Positions 30,501 to 43,386 are shown, numbered from the stretch's first letter. The stretch is 64,000 nt of DNA from Micractinium sp. NFX-FRZ (GCA_029339195.1 JAPTJF010000358.1:1-64000), one strand, 5' to 3'. Made by a program: numbers and translations. The notes: a model not told the origin generated them from the letters alone.

Positions 30501-31236
30501 GCGCGCACCGCAATGGTGTTGCGCTCTCCAAACATGTGGGTGCCTAGGTTGGCGCCCGCGCCGCCTCCGCGCCTGCTCTGCTCCAGCTTGAGCAGCTGCT
30601 GCGTGCGCAGGTCCACCACCGTCAGGCAGTGCGCCTCCTGAGCAGCCGGTGCCATCGCCGCGGCGTGGCTGGCGGGCGCGCGGTGCAGCAGCAGCGTCAT
30701 GAGCGCCTGGCGGTCGGCGGCACGCCGTGCCAGGTGTGCCTGCTGCGCGGGTCGCAGGTCGGCATTGCCCACCATGCTGCCACAGACCAGCACAAAGTCT
30801 CCCTTGATCACGTCCTTCTGCTCCACAAACCGTAGCGCCTCGCCCTCCGTCTGGCAGCCAGGGGCGGGGAGCACGTGCACTGTAGCGCCGCGGCGGGACG
30901 CGCCCGCCCATCCCGCCCGCTGCAGGTAGCCTGAAAGCTGGTCTGCCTGCACGGGGGTGACTAGGTGCACCTGCGAGCACACCGTGGGTGGCAGTGGGGG
31001 TGGGGGATGGGGGGTCGGGGGTCGTCAGGAGAACAGTCGTGCACGCACGGAACCTGGGCGTGCGGTACGCGGGAGTGTGCGGGGGGCAAAAGGCAGCCTA
31101 CCTCAGTGCAGCCTGATGATACGAGCCAACGCAGCGTCAGCTCCACGGCAGGCTGGTGCCCAATTGGAAGCAGAGCGGGAGAGGTAGAGAGGGGGTCCAG
31201 TCCGGCCTCATGGCCCAGAATTACCACGGCCTGCAT
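27517..31236 (-). CDS. EIF2B5: translation initiation factor eIF2B, epsilon subunit
   Basis: Catalytic subunit of the guanine-nucleotide exchange factor that recycles eIF2-GDP. The N-terminal nucleotidyltransferase-like domain is divergent but recognisable: MQAVVILGHEAGLDPLS, VTPVQADQLSGYLQRAGW, KGDFVLVCGSMVGN and LSDNFDYQSIAGDLVPG. The left-handed beta-helix hexapeptide repeats follow (GSATVASGSYVSKGSMVG, HLERCIVGDECHIGKGA). After an acidic linker (SDGGSDDEMEW, ECDSDADEF) comes the W2/HEAT domain, with LLTFEEYCAEEGDF, LCYDQDLLSEDSILDW and LLSWLEDAEEESSEVESD at the end; the aromatic/acidic boxes are those that contact eIF2. About 11 exons. The ATG at 31234-31236 sits in CACATGCAG, which could instead be an acceptor, so a further 5' exon is possible. 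It is divergent from SPF30. Confidence 0.88.
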
Positions 31237-31836
31237 GTGTCAGCCGATCGCTCCAATGCACTGAACGGGCAGCCTGCAGTGATGAGAGGCAGACAAGTTA
31301 GTTCAAGGATTTGCCTGAGCTTGAGTAAGAAGCGAGGCCTGCATGTTGGTGTCGCCAGGGGGCTTGGCTCTACTTGCCTGCTGCACTCTTCAACGCACGC
31401 CGCTCGCCCGCTTGCCATCACCCGCCCAGCACAGCCAAGGCGAGCCCCCGAACAACCTGGCCACCCAAGCCGCCAAATTTGCTGGCACCGTGCAGTCGAG
31501 CCTTCCCTTCCAGACTGCAACCCAAGTAGCCGCGCCTCACTTTGGAAGTCCTCCTGAGCCCACTAGCTTGTTGGCACAGACCGGCGGTGCGGCTGCGTCT
31601 CCTTAGGCGCTAATACTAAGCTCCAGATGAAGCAGCTTGCGTGTCTCCTCTAGAAGTACACGGCGTGTACCTTTGCAGCGCGAAGGCCCTCATAGCCCAG
31701 TCCCCATAGCCGCCCTCTTACGCACATTTCTCAGGCGCAGCCTCTTGGTGACGATTTGAGGCGGCGACATAGCACACGTCGTCCGACTGCCTCTGGCCCC
31801 GTTTCCTCTCTGCGGCCCAGCCGGCCGCCAGCACGG
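31237..31836. promoter_or_regulatory. divergent intergenic region EIF2B5 / SPF30
   Basis: 600 bases between two divergently transcribed start codons; must contain both promoters. No TATA box or other clear element was identified. Confidence 0.35.
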
Positions 31837-33429
31837 ATGGAGGGACACCTTACGGGCGGCGGAAAGCCGCATGCGGGGCTGGAAGACCCCCCAGCGTTGG
31901 CGGCGGGTGGCGAGTTCAACGCTGCCGCCGCGTTGGCGGGCGCTGAGGAGCTGGCAGCTTACGAGCAGCAGCAGGCAGAGGTTGCAGGCATGCTCCTTGA
32001 GGACCCGGAAAATGAAGAGCTGCAGGATATTTACAAAAGCCTGGAAGAGGTGGGGGCCAGCTCGCAGAACAGTGGGAGAGGTGGAAGGGGGCAGCATTTC
32101 AGGACGCGAGGGCCAGGCAGGGCGCCCAGGCCCACCTGGTGTGTGCCTGCGCTGTCCGCCGTTCTCACGCCCACCGAAAAACCTCCTACCTGGCCACATG
32201 AGGCCTACTCTCTGCGTTCCTGCCCGCAGGTCATTCAGCTGGCACGGGAGCTGCAGCAGGCCCACCCCTCCGACGCAGACTCGGGCGTGCAGCGACAGCA
32301 GCATGAGCAGCTGGCAGGGTCGGTGGCAGCAGCAGCGGCGACCGGCACCGGGGCTCTAGAGGCCTCTGCGGCGGCAGTCTCTGCGCTGTTGCCCCCCCAA
32401 GTCACGGAGCAGATCAAGCATGCACAGCTCCGTGCCGCGTTGGCGGGGCAGGGGCCTGCGGCCTGGGCGGTTGGCGCCAAGTGCAGGGCTGTGTACAGCG
32501 GCGACGGCAACTGGTGAGGTGGGGCGCGGTGCAGGCAACGGCGCACTGAGGCGTGGCATGTCTTTCAGCGGCAGGCCCTGGCGGAGCAGGCCGGGCGCGA
32601 TTAGGCCAGGCATGTTCCTCCCTCCCCATCCGCCGCACGGTTGCTGTGCAGGTACAACGGCCAGGTGGAGTCTGCGACCGACGGCGGCGGTTTTGTGGTG
32701 TTGTTTGATGGGTACGGCACCCAGGAGGAGGTGGGGCGGGATGCCATCCAGCTGCAGGCCGCTGACGACGATGGCGGATACAAGGGTGAGGCCGCCAGCG
32801 CAGCACACTCGCCTGCCGCATGCTTGCGCGTGTGTGACAGCTGTTGAAGCGCCCACGTTTTACCCCCTATGCCCCGGCTGGTTTGACATGCAAAGCAACC
32901 ATTTCGTACCATCAACACAACACATCATCAAACCTCCCAAACTCACAGGATTTATAAGGTGACTTGCTTACCTGCTCCTGCGCATTCTCAGCAAAGCTGG
33001 GCCAGCCGCAATTGGCTGTCACTCTTTCTTTCAACCTTGCCCAGACATTGGACCTTGCCCTGCATGCACAAACGTGTTCTGTGCCTGTCCTTACAAATGC
33101 TTGCGCTTTTTGTACTTACAAATCATTGCGCACCAGGGTGGCCAAAGCCTGATGGTTTGCGCTCCTCTGCGGCGGTGCGTGCAGGTGTGGCCGCGCCCAA
33201 GCGGCGGCGTGTGGATGACAGCGCCGAGGTGCAGGAGATGCCCAAGTGGCTGGAGGTTAAGCCAGCAGATGATGAGAAGACGCGACAGAAGAAGCGCAAG
33301 CTTGCAAAGGCGTATAAGTCCAAGGCGCGCTTTGCCAAGCTGGACCTGCAGCAGAAGCAGAAGGCCGAGGCATGGAAGCAGTTCCTGGCTGGGAAATCAG
33401 GACGCTCAAAAACTGCAGATGGCAACTAG
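31837..33429 (+). CDS. SPF30: SPF30 / SMNDC1, Tudor-domain splicing factor
   Basis: Survival-motor-neuron-related splicing factor needed for tri-snRNP addition in spliceosome assembly. The N-terminal helices (EELAAYEQQQAEVAGMLLED, ENEELQDIYKSLEE) match the SPF30 leader. The Tudor domain is split over two exons: WAVGAKCRAVYSGDGNW, then YNGQVESATDGGGFVVLFDG and YGTQEEVGRDAIQL. The aromatic cage positions (W, Y, F, Y) that bind symmetric dimethylarginine appear present. The C-terminal exon (from about 33185) has KRRRVDDSAE, MPKWLEVKPADDEKTRQKKR and a long basic coil to GRSKTADGN, typical of SPF30. The ATG at 31837 is the first in frame with this helix. Confidence 0.9.
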
Positions 33430-33578
33430 CCATCCTACAGAGAGTGCCCGCTGTGCTTTTTATATGTCTGAGAAGAGCCACCAATCGTGTGTGCGGGCAC
33501 CTCTCCAAGTTACTTGAACGCGCAGCTGTTTGGCTGTATGCTTTCTCCAGTTTCTATGTCTGTCACCACGCTGTGTCA

Positions 33579-33583
33579 TGTAA
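33579..33583 (+). terminator. TGTAA poly(A) signal of SPF30
   Basis: TGTAA 150 bases beyond the stop codon, just before a repeat element begins at 33642. Confidence 0.5.
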
Positions 33584-33641
33584 TTTGTCACAGAAACCTA
33601 CCAAACGAAGCTTACTAATACCTTTCTCTCGGAAGTTGTTA

Positions 33642-34289
33642 GGCCAGACAAACTGGATTCTGAGATGAGGCGAGCCAAACTGGCGGCTGACCGAGGGGGG
33701 GGGAGGGGAGAGGTTCGTCCGTTGGCCCTTTCCGTTGCTGGCTATGGGACAGCTCCGACGCCCTGTTCTGTGACAATGCATCATGCGGGGCCACGTGTAG
33801 AGGGCATGCACGCCTCGCACACTATTCAGATTGGGAAGCGCGGCAGGTTGTATGCCCCGCACATGCTGACGCTGTGCAAGTGTTGGGGCGCGCCCCGCTC
33901 TCCTGCCCCCATGAGGGGCTGCCAATGCTATCATCCCCATCACTTGATATCCCTTTTGCAGGAGTGCAAGGTTCAATAGTCGACAATCCTTCCCAAATAG
34001 GTGGCCGACAATGACCTAACCCAAAAGCAAAGACATGTATGGCACTTGGCCGCCAAGTCATGCCATGGAGGTGCAGAGGCAGTTCCAAGTTGAAAACTAA
34101 ACCGTGAACACCTCGTTGCGTTATGTCAGCAGCCTTGTTGCAGCAGCAGCCCTGCGGGCTCCTTCATGGCTCTAGCACCCCCGTTTCTGTGCCATTTCAT
34201 CTTTTTCTGGTACACAACGAACGAACCCAGGAGTTGGGGTGGGGTGGGGTGCGGGGGTAGCCTCATCTCAGAATCCAGTTTGTCTGGCC
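33642..34289. mobile_element. 648-bp element with 29-bp perfect terminal inverted repeats
   Basis: The 29 bases at 33642-33670 (GGCCAGACAAACTGGATTCT...) are the exact reverse complement of 34261-34289. No clear target-site duplication was seen. The left half (33660-33960) is homologous to an inverted copy at 46505-46803, and part of it to 39918-40015, so it belongs to a dispersed family. No transposase is recognisable; the frame at 33665-33979 shares a degenerate peptide (CSV-MHH, G-HASH) with the other copy. It looks like a non-autonomous DNA transposon (MITE-like) or a solo repeat with inverted ends. Confidence 0.7.
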
Positions 34290-34811
34290 ACGTATGTTTG
34301 GAAGATTTGCACACAGGCATGCGCAGTGCTGGACGTGCCAGCTACACACACATCTGATGGTGAAGGATGAGTCACGGAGCAGTTCATTGTATGTCTCATT
34401 CACAGGTACCATACAGTGGAACATCTTAGTGTGAGGTCTAGCATGCATGATTGAAAGTTGTTCCAGTGACCTTTTCTCTTGGCTTTGGAGTTCTGAACCG
34501 CCACCTCGCGAGCAGTATCACAACAGCTAGGTGTGAATTTGAACCTGAACGCTGTTCCAGTTTTGTAACAAAGGCAGTCACAATGTCTGTGCGTGCATGT
34601 AACTGCGTGTATTTGGATGCAGTATATGGAGCTGCATGCTCATGGCACACTTTAATCCAGCACCAGCCAGCCCTTCAGTGTTTGGGAGCGCAAATAACAA
34701 TTATTGTGACACGACGTTGGAGTGGCAAGATGCACACGTTACAGCGTCGGCGCAGTGCTGCATTCGTTGGCAGACAGACCGTGCATCATTGGCAGGCAGG
34801 TCGTGACACGT
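34290..34811. other. intergenic region downstream of RRP4
   Basis: Relatively A/T-rich. Contains the RRP4 TGTAA signal (minus, 34739-34743). The sequence near 34530-34550 has a tRNA-like B box on the minus strand, but no tRNA can be folded. No gene recognised. Confidence 0.4.
34739..34743 (-). terminator. TGTAA poly(A) signal of RRP4
   Basis: TGTAA on the minus strand about 70 bases beyond the stop codon. Confidence 0.5.
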
Positions 34812-36163
34812 TTAATGCAACAAGGGGACGGACACCGCCTGGCCTGCTTTGGCCAGGGCGCGCACTGCTCCTGCCATCTGCACAGCGGCAAGCACCTGGC
34901 TGGGCTGAACGCTGCCAGCACTATCTGTGCCAACCCACACCAAGCCATTGCAGCCAAGGATGGTTTTTACTCCTGCACCAGGGGCAGAAAACAGCAAGAA
35001 CGGGGTGGGGCGGCTGGAGCAAGTGAAAATGGGCCCAGGCCTGTCACAGCCGCCAACGTGAGATGCCGCTTCACTTTCGGTTCCAGCAGCAAGCGCAGAT
35101 GCAGTGCCCGCAAGGCGGGAGCCGCTCACCAGAGGCGCTGCATTGGTGGACATGCTTCCGCTGGGGGCGCACGAGGGTGGGGGACACCGAGACCAGCATC
35201 CCTGCCGGCAACTTGCTTGCCACTGCATCACGCATGTGCAGCTGCACTTGGCCATCTGTGCGCACCGACTGCACCTCAGCCTGCACATGGCACAGTGCAC
35301 AAATAACAAACGTGTGGGCTGCAGTGCAAGGCACACACACCCACTGCCGGAACTCTTTGTCCAAACGTGCACTTGGGAGAGAGGCTGGAGCCAGGGGGCG
35401 AGGGGGGGCATGCGGCGGCAGCCACTACGTGGCTTTCTGCAAATGCTTGCATCGTGACGCTCCAGGCCCGCAGTGCACCGCCGCCCCACTATTCCGTGGC
35501 ACCCACGCACCGCAATCAGGTCTCCCTCCACCAGGATTGTGCGCATGTCCAGCGCCCCCTCAGCTGCCTTGTGCACTGCTCCGCCCGCGGTGGAGAGCGG
35601 CAGCACCGCCAGCGTCTTGGAGCGGATGTCCACTAGCCAGCGGGAGGACTCAACCTGCATGCATCGCCCGGCCGCATGTCACAATGGGCTGTGCAGCTCC
35701 GCGCCGCTCAACAGGGCCAGTGTTCTGCCACGGACTGACGATGGGCAGGCAGCCCCCAGCGAGTTGCTCCCGTGTGCCTGTCACCGTGGTGCCGCGATGG
35801 CAAGGCACATGCAGCAGGGGCGTGACGGCCCAGGACCACGGCCTGTGCGGGCACACACAGCGGCCCTGCCAGCAGCTGTGAGCAAGCAAGCAGCAGCCAT
35901 GAGCATGCAGCGGCACAATTGCAGCAGCAGCAGTGGCAGCGGCTGGCGCGGCCGCCCACCTGTGCAATGCGCCCGACCACCACGTGGCCGACCGCGGCTG
36001 TGTACCCCCCCGCCAGCGGCTCCACGAGCACCAGCTGGTTCCACCGCTGCACCTGGCCACAGCGGCTGGCCACCAGGCTGCCTCCTCGCAGCAGCGTGCC
36101 GTGGCCGCGCAGCACGCTATCGCTCGTCTGGGCCTCAATCACGTCGCCCACGCACACCTCCAT
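34812..36163 (-). CDS. RRP4: exosome complex subunit RRP4 (EXOSC2), short form
   Basis: S1/KH cap subunit of the RNA exosome, which trims 5.8S rRNA and degrades RNA 3' to 5'. Four exons close exactly to 219 codons: 35960-36163, 35511-35654, 35130-35280 and 34812-34972. The NTD has VCVGDVIEAQ, LRGHGTLL and LVASRCGQVQRWNQLVLVEP. The S1 domain has VGHVVVGRIAQ, SSRWLVDIRSKTLAVLPLS and MRTILVEGDLIAAEVQ. The KH domain is marked by GVKTILGCNGLVWVG. It is short: it begins directly at the NTD and ends VSVPLLH, where plant and animal RRP4 (about 290-320 residues) continue for several dozen more. The in-frame ATG at 36163 is preceded by Ala/Thr-rich sequence, so a longer N-terminus is possible. It is divergent from MFAP1. 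Confidence 0.9.
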
Positions 36164-36540
36164 GGCGCCGCCACGTGCGGTGGCGGCAGTGGCGGTGGCG
36201 ACGGCAGCAATGCAGTTAGCTGCCGGCGGCGGCCTTGGGCACGCTTGAGCCGCTGGTGCTGCTGTGCTTGCTGTACGTGGCCGTGTCCCTTGACGCAGGC
36301 AGTGGTCTGGCAGCACAGCTGAGTGAAGGCGCGGGACGTAGTTCTTGGCCGTGATTGGGCCGCCTAAACCGCAAGAGGGGGGGGGGGGGGGGGGCCTGAA
36401 AGAATTGCCAACCAAACCAGTCTGCGCAGTACGCAACGAGGTACAACAGGGCTGAACGCCCCCGGGGCGCAATACACGGAGCAAGGCGAGGTTGCAAATT
36501 GGCAGCGTTGTGGAAGCAGATATTGCTACCGTTTTCGCAA
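36164..36540. promoter_or_regulatory. divergent intergenic region RRP4 / MFAP1 with G18 tract
   Basis: 377 bases between the two start codons. Contains an uninterrupted run of 18 G on the plus strand (36377-36394), which can form a G-quadruplex and may affect promoter structure. No TATA box seen. Confidence 0.4.
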
Positions 36541-39282
36541 ATGGAGCGCAAGAAACGGTGCGCACGCCGCCCTTGCCGTGCTGTCCCCGAACGCCCGTGC
36601 TGTCCTGACTGACGGGACAGCGCTGGCATCTGCCCTGCTCTTGCTGGCACCAGCACCGGCACCTGGCTTGGCGGCAGCGGCGCCACCCCAGCTTGCGCCG
36701 CCCCCGTCTGCACACCTCCCCCACCTGCCTCCTTGCCTGTTCACTGCTGTGCAGGGCCTGGTGGGCCGGCAAAGCCCCAGAATGGGTAGAGGAAACAGAG
36801 GCTGGCGGCGCCGGTGCCCCAGCATCCGCAGCGCCGGCAGCCGAGCCTGGGGCGCCGCTGCAAGGTGTCGACCCCCGGCTGCTGCGCCTGACGCAGCGCC
36901 AAGGGGTGGCGGGCCACCGTGGTATGGGCGAGGCAGTCGTGGTGCAGCGCCGGCGACACCGTCCCCCACCAGAGGAAGGGGAGCCGGAGGGCAGCGCTGT
37001 ACGGCAGCAGCCGGCGGCAGCGTCGCCCGGGCGGGGCATGGAGGGGGCGTTGGCACAGGAGGCAGAGGAGCAGGAGGAAGACGAGGAGGCCATGGCGGCC
37101 CGCAGGATGGCCATACGCGCACGGCAGCTGGCAGCAGCCGCAGAGGCGGCAGAAGCAGCCTCCAGTGGAGAAGAGGAGGTGCGGCATACGCAGCAACCTG
37201 GCAAGATCTGCTCGTGGGCTGCAGTGCGCTGCGTATGCAGGTGCCGGCCATTCAAACCTGGTGCGCCTGCCCCCGACCGCCCCTAATCCTCCCTTTAAAA
37301 AGTCTTTGCTACTTCCGTCTTACCCGACTCATTCACGCGCCGCCCCAGCTGTGCAGGGCTCGGAGGACAGCTCAGAGTACACCACGGATGACGACAGCGA
37401 CGACGACCGTGGTGGGGTCATGCTCAAGCCAGCGTTTGTGCCCAAGACAGAGCGTGAGGTGGGTGCACACTGCGTGCCAGCTTCACCAGGGCCAGCACAG
37501 GCACGTCAGTGGAATTCAGTGGCAACTGGGACAACTTCACGCCAGCTGGCGCGCAAAGACGCAACATGCGCGCCCAGCCGTGCAGCAGCGCGAGGCCAGC
37601 CTCGTGGTCCTCTTGAAATTCCTCGCAGGCTTTCGTTGTTTGGTGCCTCCTGTTGCACTGCTCTCAATTGAGCACGGCTCAGCACACCTGAGCCCAGAGC
37701 CCTCCCAAGCCCCCCCCCCCCCGCCCCCGGGCCCCCCTCGCCCCTCTGTGAGTCCAGACGCTAGCAGAGCGCGAGGCGGTGTTGGCACAGGCAGAGCAGA
37801 CAACGCGGCAGGAGGCTGAGCAGCTGGCGGAGCGCAAGCGGCAGACGCACGAGCTGGTCATCCAGGCGCAAGTGCAGGAAGCGCAACAGGTGCAGACGGG
37901 GCGGGGTAGGGGCAGGGGCAGGGTTTGGTAGAAGAGACTCAACGGGCAGGGGCAGGGTTTGGTAGAAGAGACTCAACGGGCAGGGGCAGGGTTTGGTAGA
38001 AGAGACTCACCGGGCAGGTGCAACCCCTGTGAGGAACACTGTTGCATGCGCCAGACCACCGCGGGGACTGCTTGTGCCAGTTGGGCTGCCATTCTCGGAG
38101 GACCCAGGTTCATGGGCATTGCCCTTCTGGCACTGCAGTCTCAATAGCTGGGAGTACACAAGGCAGCAGGGGACCAGCTGCATGTCCTTGGTGGTCGCAG
38201 ACCCTTATGCAGGCGCCGACTTGTTTCCCCGCTTCATTGGCTGGCAGGAGGCTCCTGCCGGGGAGGAGTGTGAGCTGGACACGGATGACGAGAAGGAGGA
38301 GGTGGCGCAGTACGAGACGTGGAGGGAGCGTGAGATGGCGCGCATAGCTCGTGACAGGTGGGCTACGCTTCCTGCTTGTGGGGCAGTGACCGAGAATGCT
38401 GAACGGTGCTCAGGCACAGCTCACTGCAATCTTCAGTGGGTGCTGTGATGGCGCTCAGTTCAGAAGATGGCAGGGACATGAACTGCCACCTCGATCATGC
38501 GTATGGTGGACTTGCATAATGAAGGGTGTGTGCATCTGAATGAATTCTGCAGGCAGCTGCGGCAGGCAGGCACCAAGGCTGAGGCAGCGGCGGCAGTACC
38601 AGCCGGGGGCCTGCCAACCGCTGCAACGGCTCAGTCAAAGAAGAAGTGGAAGTTCCTGCAGGTTGGTGGGACAGGCTCACAGCTCCCAGAGCGGCTTGAT
38701 ATGAGGGCTCTGCACGCCAGTACATCGCTTTATTGGCAGCCGTAAAGGTTACTGGCATGTGCCGGGGGCCCGCTCAATCCTCGTGCCGCGCCGTTTTTCC
38801 CACCCCGTGCTGCAGAAATACTGGCACAAGGGTGCCTTCTTCCAGACAGAGGAGGAGGATGCGGGGGAGGGTGTGCTGGGCGACGTCATGCGCCGCGAGT
38901 ACGACGCGCCCACGGGGGAGGACAAGTTTGACAAGCAGATGCTGCCCAAGATCATGCAGGTGCAGGGATGCACTGCTTGGCCCAGCGACAGTTGCCAGGG
39001 TGCAGTGTTGTTGGCGTCATTGGTGCGCAACTCGCTTTGCGCAGGCCAGGCAGGCCACGCAAGAATCGCTCCTGGCGTCTGCATGAGGCGCCCTCTCGCT
39101 GCCTCCGTGCACTGCAGGTCAGGAACTTTGGGCGCCGAGGGCGAACCAAATGGTCCCACTTGCTTGCCGAGGATACAACCTTTGCAAGTGGTGGTGCTGA
39201 TGCTCCTGTGGCAGCAGGTGGGCGACAGCCGGGCAACCAGCAGGCGCAAGAATTTTCCAAGCCACGCCGCTTCAAAACATGA
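36541..39282 (+). CDS. MFAP1: MFAP1, spliceosomal B-complex protein
   Basis: Microfibrillar-associated protein 1 family; despite the name, a nuclear pre-mRNA splicing factor of the B complex. Exon 1 is only 17 bases (36541-36557, MERKKR) and splices in frame at 36755 to AWWAGKAPEW, the family's KRYWPGKAPEW-like start; exon 2 ends at 37178. Later exons give a Glu-rich helix (EEEQEEDEEAMAAR-type), SEDSSEYTTDDDSDDD, LKPAFVPKTERE, TLAEREAVLAQAEQTTRQEA, DTDDEKEEVAQYETWRERE and the C-terminal MFAP1 core: KYWHKGAFFQ, YDAPTGEDKFDKQMLPKIMQ, and RNFGRRGRTKWSHLLAEDTT. It ends with FSKPRRFKT at 39282. One intron carries a 34-bp minisatellite. Confidence 0.92.
37915..38016. repeat. 34-bp minisatellite, three copies, in an MFAP1 intron
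   Basis: Three near-identical 34-base units; the GGGTTTGGTAGAAGAGACTC core begins at 37921, 37955 and 37989. The third has one change (AACGGG to ACCGGG). It lies between the coiled-coil exon and the exon starting near 38210. Confidence 0.9.
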
Positions 39283-39383
39283 ATGGCAAGGTAGCTGGGC
39301 CAGCAACAGTGTGCTGATGTTTGGTGTTGACCACGTTGCCTTGTGAGTCCCACAAAGGGTGTTAATTGCTCCATAAAGCGCCA

Positions 39384-39388
39384 TGTAA
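39384..39388 (+). terminator. TGTAA poly(A) signal of MFAP1
   Basis: TGTAA 102 bases beyond the stop codon. Confidence 0.5.
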
Positions 39389-39917
39389 GCATTATTCCCA
39401 CTCCTGGGCGCCATGGCCCGGCCTGGAGTCATGTGCTGGTGTTTATGTCAAGTCGCTAGCCTTCTGACGCCCGGGTTGAAAGCCCGTCAATTTTGGGTAT
39501 TGTGAGGGCAGCATGGACGGCTCTTCACGCGCCCACCGCGTCATACAGATTCATCACAACACGCCTAGGCATTTATTCGTCAGCGTAGTGAAGCTGTTGA
39601 TAAGAATGCAGCAGGCGGTGTGGGCAGTGGCAGAGGTGTTAGGTGGTAAGTCGTCTGTCCGCAGCCAGGCAGGCCGGTGATGGTGTGCAGCCGTTCATTT
39701 CATTGGTAGCGCTGACTGAACACAAGTCAGTGGGGCTGCATTGATTGTTGTTGGGCCCATTGCAGCATTGTCTGAAGCAGTCATTTGCAAGCTTATTGGT
39801 TGCTGTCGTATATGTGTTCAGCAACCGTGGTTTGCAAAGCAAGAGGAGAGGGAAAAGAGGGCAGTTCGAAACGGCAAACCTCATGTACATCAGTTTCTTC
39901 TCATAATGCCCTGAATG

Positions 39918-40015
39918 TGTTAATGCTGTGCAGTGCTGGCGTGCCCCCCGCTCTCCGCTGTGTGCGGCGCTGGCGTGTGCTCCGCTCTCTCGCCCCCCAG
40001 GAGGGGTTGTGAAAG
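39918..40015 (+). repeat. fragment of the dispersed inverted-repeat family
   Basis: About 100 bases similar to 33866-33935 and, inverted, to 46530-46590; shares AATGCTGTGCAGTGCTGGCG and the following C-rich block with the 46.5-kb copy. It has an internal duplication of CGCTGGCGTG(T/C). No terminal repeats remain. Confidence 0.55.
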
Positions 40016-41512
40016 CCAGTCATCCGCCCAATTTTCTCGCAATGCCGATGGACATGCAACTTAAGTGGGTTCATGCCTGGCGGAACTTCCTGATGCTGCC
40101 CTCTGGTCCCGTGTGAGCAGGCAGCTATGGCCGGGATCGGGTACGGCGGAAGAACAGGTGAACCCGAGCCTACGGAAGTGTCAACTGTGTGTGCTTGTGT
40201 GTTGCATTGAGCTTACGCATGTGAATGCTTCCTTGCCATTTGAGCCTCATCGCTGTGGTGGACAGCATGGGGATGAAGCAGTTGTGAGAATTCGTGCACC
40301 CGACAGTGATCGACAAGCTGCCTGTGACCAACCATATTGGGTGGCACACTGAAAGGAAGTGTGGCGGCAAGGTCACACAGCAAGCGCCCTGGTTCTCCTT
40401 CTTCTGCTTCTCAGGTCGCTACTCTCTGCCGACTTTCTCATGCCTGTCACAAGTGTCGTGTTCTGCCGAGGCAGGCTTGTGCCAGGTGGGCGGCTGCCTC
40501 CTGGGGCACTCTGCCACCACGCTACCACTGCTGCTGGGCCTGTGTCAGCGCTGCTGACAAGGCACTAGACAACTGCAGCGGGAAGATGGCCCTCGACTGC
40601 AGGCATGGGGCGGCCGGTACCCAGGTGCAGCTGCAGCTGAACCACTTATGCCAATGCGGCTTCCTGAAGCGCGACCTTGCACGCTGCTTAGAATGCAGGT
40701 TTGTGACTTTGAGAGGTACGACGCAAATGCTGGGTTCTCCTTCCTCCACACCCACTGAGTCCTGCAAAGTGCAGCTGCAGCATCGGAAATTGCGAGGGTT
40801 CCAAATTGGGGTTGCAGACTCCCTAGAGTGGTGGCGCTTCCAGCCATCTTCTGTGCTCGCCGCTAACAGCTCCATCTCCTCAGGCTCATCCCGCTCACAC
40901 TCCCCATCCAACCAGCTGCCGCGGCCGCTTTGCGCTGCTCCTGCTGATTCTGCTGCAGTCCCGGTCTTTCCCCCGGTCCCCCCCATCCTCTTCCAAAAAA
41001 CCGCTGCCACTGCTCGTGCGGCCCTCCCCGTCTCCCCCAGCCCACTCTGCAGAGCTGCCCACTCTGCAGAGCTGCCCACTCCCGTCTCCCCCAGCCCACT
41101 TTGCAGCGCTGCCCAGCCGCCACTGCGGCTGCGGCTGCCGCCCTCCCCGTCTCCCTCCACCGCCCCATTGCCCTGGAGTAAGTCCCCTCAGCCCCGGCCT
41201 CTGCCTGCACCCTCCCGCCTCCCCGCCCTTCAGGGCAGCGTTCCCTAGCATTAACAGCGGAGGTTCCAACCCCTGGGCGGTCTGTTGGCAACCTAGCGCC
41301 AGCTGTCTGTTGCCCCCACTGCGGCTCACCAGCGCAGCCTCACTTTCAAAAGGGGTGGCAAATAGTCGCCAGGGCGCTGTGCTGATGCTGCGAATGCTGT
41401 GCTTCCCTCCTGGGACTCCGCCCAAGGACAACCTTCTCCCCGCGGCCCCGAACGCCCTCTTTTCGAGCCCGTGGTTTGGCGTGGCTGGGACGTGAAGAGG
41501 ACAGCGTACACC

Positions 41513-43258
<1,746 letters not shown>

Positions 43259-43386
43259 GCTACGAGCCTGCAGCCGCGTGCTGTATGTCACCCCCAAACC
43301 CCACCCACACGCACGCAGAAATATCTGAGCTTGCAGGAACACACAGCTCAGTTCTTCTAGCTTGATGCTCTGCACATGTCGTTACA

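Larger units (their letters stand above)
39283..41512. other. 2.2-kb intergenic region MFAP1-RPL10
   Basis: No recognised gene. Contains the MFAP1 TGTAA signal (39384-39388), a fragment of the dispersed repeat (39918-40015), and a C-rich tract with short tandem duplications around 41030-41110 (CCCACTCTGCAGAGCTG twice, CGTCTCCCCCAGCCCACT twice). A 303-codon open frame (40337-41248, plus) has no domain, and its second half is built from those repeats. The last 100 bases are the RPL10 promoter/5' UTR. Confidence 0.45.

Noticed and set aside
34525..34560. tRNA-like B box on the minus strand (GGTTCAAATTC)
   Set aside because: No cloverleaf can be drawn around it; no matching acceptor stem.
35708..37255. 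515-codon open frame on the minus strand
   Set aside because: It runs across RRP4 exon 1, the divergent promoter with the G18 run, and MFAP1 exons on the other strand. Only the RRP4 part is coding; the rest is a GC-rich shadow.
40337..41248. 303-codon plus-strand frame upstream of RPL10
   Set aside because: No domain, and its second half is built from short C-rich DNA repeats that are also open on the minus strand. Composition alone explains the openness.
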